Below, piece after piece: positions 14,870 to 19,146 of a DNA stretch of 19,146 nt. The notes under the pieces are model-generated. The model was not told the DNA's origin. It saw only the letters and a program-made list of their open reading frames with translations, and searched no databases. A program made the position numbers and the translations under genes. The stretch lies in assembly GCA_900553925.1 (NCBI GenBank), contig USFH01000024.1:1-19146 (forward strand). Direction: 5' to 3'. Origin of the DNA: an uncultured Clostridium sp. (GTDB lineage: Bacteria > Bacillota > Clostridia > Lachnospirales > Lachnospiraceae). Positions within the stretch are counted from its first letter, which is position 1, and each line of letters begins with the position of its first letter.

Positions 14870-15475
14870 TTACTTTACCTTTCCTTTATCGCTGCGCGGG
14901 GAAAGAATTGATACGACCTTTCCCGTTATCTCCGTCTTCGCTATATTCCCAACATTCGTGTAGCGGCTGTCCTCGCTGTTATTTACATTGTCTCCCATTA
15001 CGAAGTACTCGTTTTCTCCAAGCGTGATCTCTTCTTCCGCAATTCCGCTGATCTGGATTGCCATTGTAAAAGGTACATCACTGCGCCGTTCTCCGTTGAT
15101 ATAGATGTCTCCGTTTAAGATACGCACTGTCTCTTCCGGCAGTCCGACCACACGCTTGATCTCGTAATACGCTCCGCCCTTCACGCGCGAATAGGCAATC
15201 ACATCATACCGCTTCACATCGGATACTTTATATACAATCTTATTGACCAGAACAACCTGTGAATCGGAAAGCGTCGGATTCATCGAAGGTCCCACGACCG
15301 TCACCGTCTGGAATCCAAACGTTACAAACGCATATCCAACAATCATAGCGATAAATACAAGCAATAGCCAGCGCCAGAAAGAACGTAAAAAACGTTTGAT
15401 CTTTGAATTTCGTTTCGACACGTGTCTCGACAGATTATGCTTATCGTAATAACTTTTTTGTCCTCTACGTCTCAA
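14870..15475 (-). CDS. lepB: Signal peptidase I (copy 1), TTG start
   Basis: Same enzyme class as the gene at 13151-13942 but with a short cytoplasmic part. Residues ~36-53 form the membrane span, VVGPSMNPTLSDSQ gives the catalytic Ser64, YEIKRVVGLPEE gives Lys107, and MGDNVNNSEDSRYTNVG is the conserved C-terminal box. I start at TTG 15475: AGGAGG stands 6 bases upstream. The open frame continues 30 codons further, but that stretch runs through the hairpin after rplS and is rich in non-conserved residues. This gives 201 residues, a normal size. The start overlaps the stop of a possible 11-codon leader frame. It probably shares the rplS transcript through partial read-through. Confidence 0.93.
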   Translation of the reverse strand: MRRRGQKSYYDKHNLSRHVSKRNSKIKRFLRSFWRWLLLVFIAMIVGYAFVTFGFQTVTVVGPSMNPTLSDSQVVLVNKIVYKVSDVKRYDVIAYSRVKGGAYYEIKRVVGLPEETVRILNGDIYINGERRSDVPFTMAIQISGIAEEEITLGENEYFVMGDNVNNSEDSRYTNVGNIAKTEITGKVVSILSPRSDKGKVK

Positions 15476-15511
15476 TGCGATCCTCCTATACAGAAACTTT
15501 TCCTCATAATA

Positions 15512-15551
15512 GGAAACCCCCAGATTGAAATGAATCTGGGGGCAAGTTTCC
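15512..15551 (-). terminator. Attenuator-like hairpin after rplS
   Basis: A perfect 10-bp stem (CCCCCAGATT, 15517-15526 with 15533-15542) with a 6-base loop can be extended by GGAAAC/GTTTCC (15512-15517 with 15546-15551) across a small bulge. On the minus strand only TTT and then CCTATT follow, so it is a weak terminator that would let some RNA continue into lepB, giving more L19 than signal peptidase. Confidence 0.65.
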
Positions 15552-15568
15552 AATTGTCTCTGCAAGTA

Positions 15569-15928
15569 TTACTTTACAAGTTCCTTAACCTTAGCCTTCT
15601 TACCAACACGATCACGTAAGTAGTTAAGTTTTGCACGTCTTACTTTACCTCTACGGATAACCTCGATCTTCTCGATCGTTGGGCTATGCAGTGGCCATGT
15701 CTTCTCAACGCCAACGCCATTTGAATTCTTACGAACTGTGAATGTCTCACGGTTGCTTCCGCCCTGTCTCTTCAGTACAGTACCTTCAAATGCCTGAACT
15801 CTTTCTCTGTTACCCTCTTTAATCTTAGCGTATACCTTGATAGTATCACCTACGTTAAAGTCTGTAACATCCTGCTTCAACTGTGCTGTCTCAATGTTCT
15901 TGATGATTTCATTTGCACTTAATGCCAT
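15569..15928 (-). CDS. rplS: Large ribosomal subunit protein bL19
   Basis: L19 sits at the 30S-50S interface of the ribosome. The 119-residue sequence is textbook: DFNVGDTIKVYAKIKEGNRERVQAFEGTVL, RETFTVRKNSNGVGVEKTWPLHSPTIEKIEVIRRGKVRRAKLNYLRD in pieces, and a Lys-rich end. The SD is a perfect AGGAGGT about 7 bases before the ATG. It has its own extended -10 promoter and a structured leader upstream, and an attenuator-like hairpin downstream. rimM and trmD, its usual upstream partners in B. subtilis, are absent; the preceding gene is cheR. Confidence 0.98.
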   Translation of the reverse strand: MALSANEIIKNIETAQLKQDVTDFNVGDTIKVYAKIKEGNRERVQAFEGTVLKRQGGSNRETFTVRKNSNGVGVEKTWPLHSPTIEKIEVIRRGKVRRAKLNYLRDRVGKKAKVKELVK

Positions 15929-16000
15929 TTGTGTGACCTCCTAAATAATTTAGACGTTCTTAATGCACACCTGCACCAGAGGACCATCCCTTTTTTCACA
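15929..16000 (-). promoter_or_regulatory. Candidate L19 ribosomal-protein leader in the rplS 5' UTR
   Basis: The untranslated region read on the minus strand contains GATGGTCCTCTGGTGCAGG, a TGCA-GGTG-TGCA mini-hairpin (rc of 15963-15976) and TTAAGAACG, and then a CTAAA/TTTAG stem (15941-15953) whose 3' arm enters the SD. This resembles, from memory, the L19 leader described in Firmicutes, where the product feeds back on its own message. A covariance-model search would be decisive. Confidence 0.5.
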
Positions 16001-16008
16001 ACCACATA

Positions 16009-16037
16009 ACTATATCATAGGATAATTGTTCGCGCAA
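16009..16037 (-). promoter_or_regulatory. Promoter for rplS at the end of cheR
   Basis: On the minus strand TTGCGC (16032-16037) is followed after 17 bases by TATAGT (16009-16014), which has 5 of 6 consensus bases and a TGA extension in front. RNA would begin near 16002, about 74 bases before the rplS ATG. Confidence 0.55.
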
Positions 16038-16038
16038 G

Positions 16039-16824
16039 CTATATTTTCATTTTTTTGTAAAAAAATGTACGCATAGACTCAAATCCCAGTTCTTTTGCAT
16101 GTAATATCTGCTCTGTGCTTCCGATAAAGAGAATCCCATCATCAACCAGTGAGCTATGGAAATTCTCATACACCTGATCCTTCGCCTCATCTGTGAAATA
16201 AATCACCACGTTCCGGCAGACGATCATATGAACATGCTGAAAATACCGGTCCTTGAGCAAGTTGTGTTTTTTGAACTCTACGCACTTCTTAATCTCAGGA
16301 CTGATTGCATAATGACTTTCATCCACCTTCTTGAAATGCTTATCCAGATATTTCTTCGGCAGATCGGACAGACTCTTCGCCGGATAGATTCCATCCTTTG
16401 CAAAAGCAAGGACATCCTCATCCAGATCGGATGCAATAATATGAATCTTCGACAAAGGAACATATTCCGACAGAATCATCGCAATCGTGTATGGCTCATC
16501 TCCCGTGGAACAGGCTGCACTCCAGATTGTAAGTGTATCTCCATATTTTTTTCGCAGATACGGAATGATTTCCTCTTCCAGGTTTATCCACTGTTGTGGA
16601 TTCCGATAAAACTGAGACACATTAATCGTCAGATAACTGACAAAGGTACGAAGTAGACCTTCGTCCTGCTTCATACCTTTGTAAAAACTCTCAAATCCGT
16701 CATATCCCTTACGGGCAATCAGAGATTCTATTCTTCTTTTCATCTGGCGTTCTTTATAAAGGTCTAAGTTAATATCGGTCAGTTTATATACATCTCGCTT
16801 AAACTCTTCATATTGATATGCCAT
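16039..16824 (-). CDS. cheR: Chemotaxis protein methyltransferase CheR
   Basis: CheR uses S-adenosylmethionine to methylate glutamates on chemoreceptors, counteracting CheB in adaptation. Residues 1-75 form the helical receptor-binding N-domain (KERQMKRRIESLIARKGYDGF, LTINVSQFYRNPQQW). The methyltransferase core carries IWSAACSTGDEPYTIAM (100-116), the acidic ASDLDEDVL (131-139), and CRNVVIYF (203-210), all diagnostic; 261 residues is normal. GAGGAG lies 5 bases before the ATG, which is 2 bases after the stop of the ispH-S1 gene, so expression is coupled. No other chemotaxis gene is nearby, an unusual setting. Identification is firm; partner receptors are not in the window. Confidence 0.96.
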   Translation of the reverse strand: MAYQYEEFKRDVYKLTDINLDLYKERQMKRRIESLIARKGYDGFESFYKGMKQDEGLLRTFVSYLTINVSQFYRNPQQWINLEEEIIPYLRKKYGDTLTIWSAACSTGDEPYTIAMILSEYVPLSKIHIIASDLDEDVLAFAKDGIYPAKSLSDLPKKYLDKHFKKVDESHYAISPEIKKCVEFKKHNLLKDRYFQHVHMIVCRNVVIYFTDEAKDQVYENFHSSLVDDGILFIGSTEQILHAKELGFESMRTFFYKKMKI

Positions 16825-16826
16825 AC

Positions 16827-18767
16827 TTACTCCTCTTCAGAAGTCTCCTGATCGTCAAGCAATGCGCGCATGCTCAGGCTGATCTTCTTCTCAGCTGCTC
16901 TGAAATCAACAACCTTTGCTGTAATCTCCTGGCCAACCTTCAGAACATCCTCAGGCTTCTCAACACGTTCCTTAGAAATCTGAGAAACATGAAGGAGTCC
17001 ATCTACACCAGGCTCAAGCTCTACAAATGCACCAAAGCTTGCAAAACGTACAACTTTACCAGTTACAACATTACCGATTGCATACTTACCTGCAGCCTTT
17101 ACCCAAGGATTCTCATCCTCGAACTTCATGCTGAGGGCAATCTTCTCACCGTTGATATCCTTGATGAATGTCTTAACAACATCACCAACCTTAACAACGC
17201 TGCTTGGATCATTGACTCTTCCCCAAGACATCTCGGAAATATGGAGAAGTCCGTCTGCTCCACCGAGATCGATAAATGCACCAAACGGTGTTACATTCTT
17301 AACTGTTCCTTCTACAACATCGCCAACCTTGATTGTCTCAAATAACTTCTTAGCAAGCTCTGCCTTCTTCGCAACGAGAAGCTGCTTTCTGTTACCGATG
17401 ACTCTGCGCTTCTTAGGGTTGAACTCTGTCAATACAAACTCAACTTCCTGATCCTGATACTTTGTGAGATCCTTCTCGAATGTATCAGATACAAGACTTG
17501 CAGGGATGAATACCTTGCACTCATCTACAACTACGTTGAGACCGCCGTCAACAACCTGTGTAACCTTACCTGTAAGTACATCACCGTTGTTGTATGCTTC
17601 CTCTAACTTATCATAAGACTCGTCTGCAGCAACTCTCTTGTATGAGAGGAGAACCTGTCCCTCGCCATCGTTCGTCTTGATAACCTTAACCTTGATCGGA
17701 TCACCAACATTAACAACTGTTGTGAGATCTAAGTTCGGAGTACTTGAGTACTCATTTCTGGTAACGATACCGTCAGCCTTGTACTGGATGTCTACGATGA
17801 TCTCCTCCGGCTTAACGGCGATAACCTTTCCTTCAACTACGCTTCCAACCCGAATCTTGTTACCATTCTCTTCGGACTGCTTCAACAATTCTTCAAAACT
17901 TAATTCTGACATACTGTCATGAACCTCCTTAATAATATAATTTGGGGTAGATGCCCCAGCTGTAATACCTACCCTCTTAGCGGATTCAATAACAGTTAAA
18001 TCCAAGTCAACGAGTGTCTGAATATAGTAAGTATTTTCGCATTCTCTGCGACAGATCTCATACAACTTCTGCGTATTCGAACTGCTCTTACCACCAATCA
18101 CTATCATGGTATCAACATCAGCTGCAAGTGCTCTTGCTTCTCTCTGTCGTTCCTCGGTAGCATTACATATGGTATTATAAACAATGACATTATATCCTTT
18201 ATTTCTAAAAAATTCAACTATATCTTTAAATTTTACGTCATTAAATGTCGTTTGCGCGACAATATACACATCTTTATCAAGAAAATCCAGCTTTTTCTTA
18301 GCTTCTTCCACAGAATTTACGATGATTGGCTCCTGTACACACCAGCCCCGGATTCCCTGCACCTCCGGATGATTCTCATCTCCGACGATCACCACGCAGT
18401 GTCCCTGTTCGGTTTCCTCCTGTACGATACGGTGGATCTTCTTCACGAACGGACAGGTGGCATCAACGATTTCAAACCCAAGCTGTTCAAGCTTTCTGTA
18501 TACATTCTGTCCGATTCCGTGTGAACGGATTACAATCTCCCTTTCTTCATCTTCCCTTATTTCATGCACAGCCATTTCATCGACATCTTCTTCCGACAGC
18601 ACATGTACGCCCTTTTGTTCGAGATCGGAGACAACCTCCTCGTTATGGATAATTGGACCATAGGTATAGACCTTCTTCGCATTTCCGACCTGGTCATAGA
18701 CGAGATTCACCGCCCGTTTGACGCCGAAACAAAAGCCTGCGGATTTAGCAATCTTTATCTCTCTCAT
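16827..18767 (-). CDS. ispH: IspH (HMBPP reductase) fused to four ribosomal S1 domains
   Basis: Residues 1-~282 are 4-hydroxy-3-methylbut-2-enyl diphosphate reductase, the last step of the MEP isoprenoid pathway. The three cluster ligands are present: Cys13 (GFCFGVKRAV), Cys105 (DATCPFVKK), Cys201 (NTICNATEERQ), with His41, RSHG, NHPEVQG and SSNTQKLYE. Residues ~305-636 hold four S1 RNA-binding repeats beginning near 307, 395, 481 and 565; the last two, with TPFGAFIDLGGADGLLHISEM and SFGAFVELEPGVDGLLHVSQI, are closest to consensus. IspH-S1 fusions are known in Clostridia. AGGAG lies 10 bases before the ATG. Met286, between the two halves, has an internal AAGGAGG upstream. The neighbours are cmk before and cheR 2 bases after. 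Confidence 0.97.
   Translation of the reverse strand: MREIKIAKSAGFCFGVKRAVNLVYDQVGNAKKVYTYGPIIHNEEVVSDLEQKGVHVLSEEDVDEMAVHEIREDEEREIVIRSHGIGQNVYRKLEQLGFEIVDATCPFVKKIHRIVQEETEQGHCVVIVGDENHPEVQGIRGWCVQEPIIVNSVEEAKKKLDFLDKDVYIVAQTTFNDVKFKDIVEFFRNKGYNVIVYNTICNATEERQREARALAADVDTMIVIGGKSSSNTQKLYEICRRECENTYYIQTLVDLDLTVIESAKRVGITAGASTPNYIIKEVHDSMSELSFEELLKQSEENGNKIRVGSVVEGKVIAVKPEEIIVDIQYKADGIVTRNEYSSTPNLDLTTVVNVGDPIKVKVIKTNDGEGQVLLSYKRVAADESYDKLEEAYNNGDVLTGKVTQVVDGGLNVVVDECKVFIPASLVSDTFEKDLTKYQDQEVEFVLTEFNPKKRRVIGNRKQLLVAKKAELAKKLFETIKVGDVVEGTVKNVTPFGAFIDLGGADGLLHISEMSWGRVNDPSSVVKVGDVVKTFIKDINGEKIALSMKFEDENPWVKAAGKYAIGNVVTGKVVRFASFGAFVELEPGVDGLLHVSQISKERVEKPEDVLKVGQEITAKVVDFRAAEKKISLSMRALLDDQETSEEE
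17910..17930 (-). promoter_or_regulatory. Internal SD and start codon at the IspH/S1 junction
   Basis: AAGGAGG (minus strand, 17924-17930) precedes an in-frame ATG (17912-17910, Met286, MSELSFEELL) by 11 bases. Just upstream are a TGGGG/CCCCA hairpin (17943-17958) and an AT-rich stretch. It could initiate a free S1-domain protein of 361 residues. The SD bases also encode Lys-Glu-Val, so chance or coding constraint is possible. Confidence 0.4.
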
Positions 18768-18791
18768 AAATGCAAATCTCCTATCCGGCGC

Positions 18792-19146
18792 TTACTGTGG
18801 GATTTTTCCGATGATCTCTGCTACAACTTCATCAATCGTAAGTGCGGAAGAATCCAGATAGTATGCATCCTCCGCCTGTGTAAGCGGTGCGATCTCCCGG
18901 TGCATATCCTGATAATCCCGTGCCTCAATATCCCGTTTAATCTTCTCTAAATCAGCCGGCATATTTTTCCCGACAAGCTCCTTGTATCGTCTGTCTGCAC
19001 GTGTATCAACCGATGCAGTCAGATAGATTTTCAGCTCCGCATTTGGCAATACAAATGTACCGATATCTCTGCCATCCATCACGACATCCTGTGTAGCTGC
19101 AAGATTTCTCTGCAGATCGAGCAGTTTGTCCCGCACTGCCTGTTTC
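18792..19146 (-). CDS. cmk: Cytidylate kinase, C-terminal part
   Basis: Cmk phosphorylates CMP and dCMP to the diphosphates. Only the last ~118 residues are in the window; the reading frame continues past the right edge (KQAVRDKLLDLQRN), so the GTG at 19136 is an internal valine and not a start. Family features seen are LQRNLA, VVMDGRDIGTFVLPNAELKIYLTAS, the lid-region TRADRRYKEL, and the closing DAYYLDSSALTIDEVVAEI. The stop lies 24 bases before ispH, and that gap contains the ispH SD. In several Clostridia a plsC gene lies between cmk and ispH; it is missing here. Confidence 0.96.
   Translation of the reverse strand, partial: KQAVRDKLLDLQRNLAATQDVVMDGRDIGTFVLPNAELKIYLTASVDTRADRRYKELVGKNMPADLEKIKRDIEARDYQDMHREIAPLTQAEDAYYLDSSALTIDEVVAEIIGKIPQ

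Noticed and set aside
15476..15565. Thirty extra N-terminal residues on lepB copy 1
   Set aside because: That stretch includes the hairpin after rplS, and a perfect AGGAGG is placed for the TTG at 15475.
19136..19146. GTG at 19136 as the start of cmk
   Set aside because: The frame is open to the window edge and reads KQAVRDKLLDLQRN, an internal family segment; the true start is outside.
1..19146. Mobile elements, CRISPR arrays, tRNA or rRNA genes
   Set aside because: No transposase or integrase-like product, no regularly spaced repeats, and no cloverleaf or rRNA-like sequence was seen on either strand.

Overview
The window looks like a chromosomal core segment of a motile, spore-forming Firmicute of the class Clostridia, most likely a Lachnospiraceae relative. 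The grounds are a complete spoIVA, an ispH gene fused to ribosomal S1 domains (a fusion known from Clostridia), strong Shine-Dalgarno (SD) sites, a block syntenic with Bacillus subtilis rplS-ylqF-rnhB-ylqG-ylqH, and flagellar or chemotaxis-type proteins (CheR, FliK-like, FlhB-like). Base composition looks mid-40s percent GC by eye; I did not count it. I see no phage, insertion sequence, CRISPR, tRNA or rRNA.

Layout. At the left edge is the 5' tip of a lipoprotein gene on the minus strand (1-55), divergent from a plus-strand HD-GYP cyclic-di-GMP phosphodiesterase gene (193-1278). Every other gene is on the minus strand and is read from the right edge leftward. In transcription order: the end of cmk; ispH-S1 fusion; cheR; a promoter and leader; rplS; a hairpin; lepB copy 1; rbgA; lepB copy 2; a terminator; rnhB; a FliK-like gene (ylqG); an FlhB C-domain gene (ylqH); yraN; pgeF; a PDZ/radical-SAM DUF512 gene; der; plsY; gpsA; a strong terminator; a candidate sigma-E promoter; spoIVA; scpA; scpB; and a terminator shared with the converging HD-GYP gene. 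No gap between genes exceeds about 150 bases.

How the genes work together. One group serves ribosome making and function (rplS, rbgA, der, S1 domains). One serves the envelope (plsY and gpsA for phospholipid, two signal peptidases for secretion, PgeF for peptidoglycan fidelity). One serves chromosome upkeep (rnhB, scpAB, cmk). One serves sporulation (spoIVA). Many junctions are tight (ATGA overlap rnhB/ylqG, 8-base overlap DUF512/der, 2-3 base gaps der/plsY, lepB/rbgA, ispH-S1/cheR), implying translational coupling.

Most interesting points: a paired FliK-like/FlhB-CC-like module without membrane parts inside a translation-type operon; scpA without an SD but with a good extended -10 promoter placed so that its mRNA would be leaderless; an internal consensus SD and start inside the ispH-S1 fusion that could yield a free S1 protein; and a sigma-E-type promoter directly behind the gpsA terminator.
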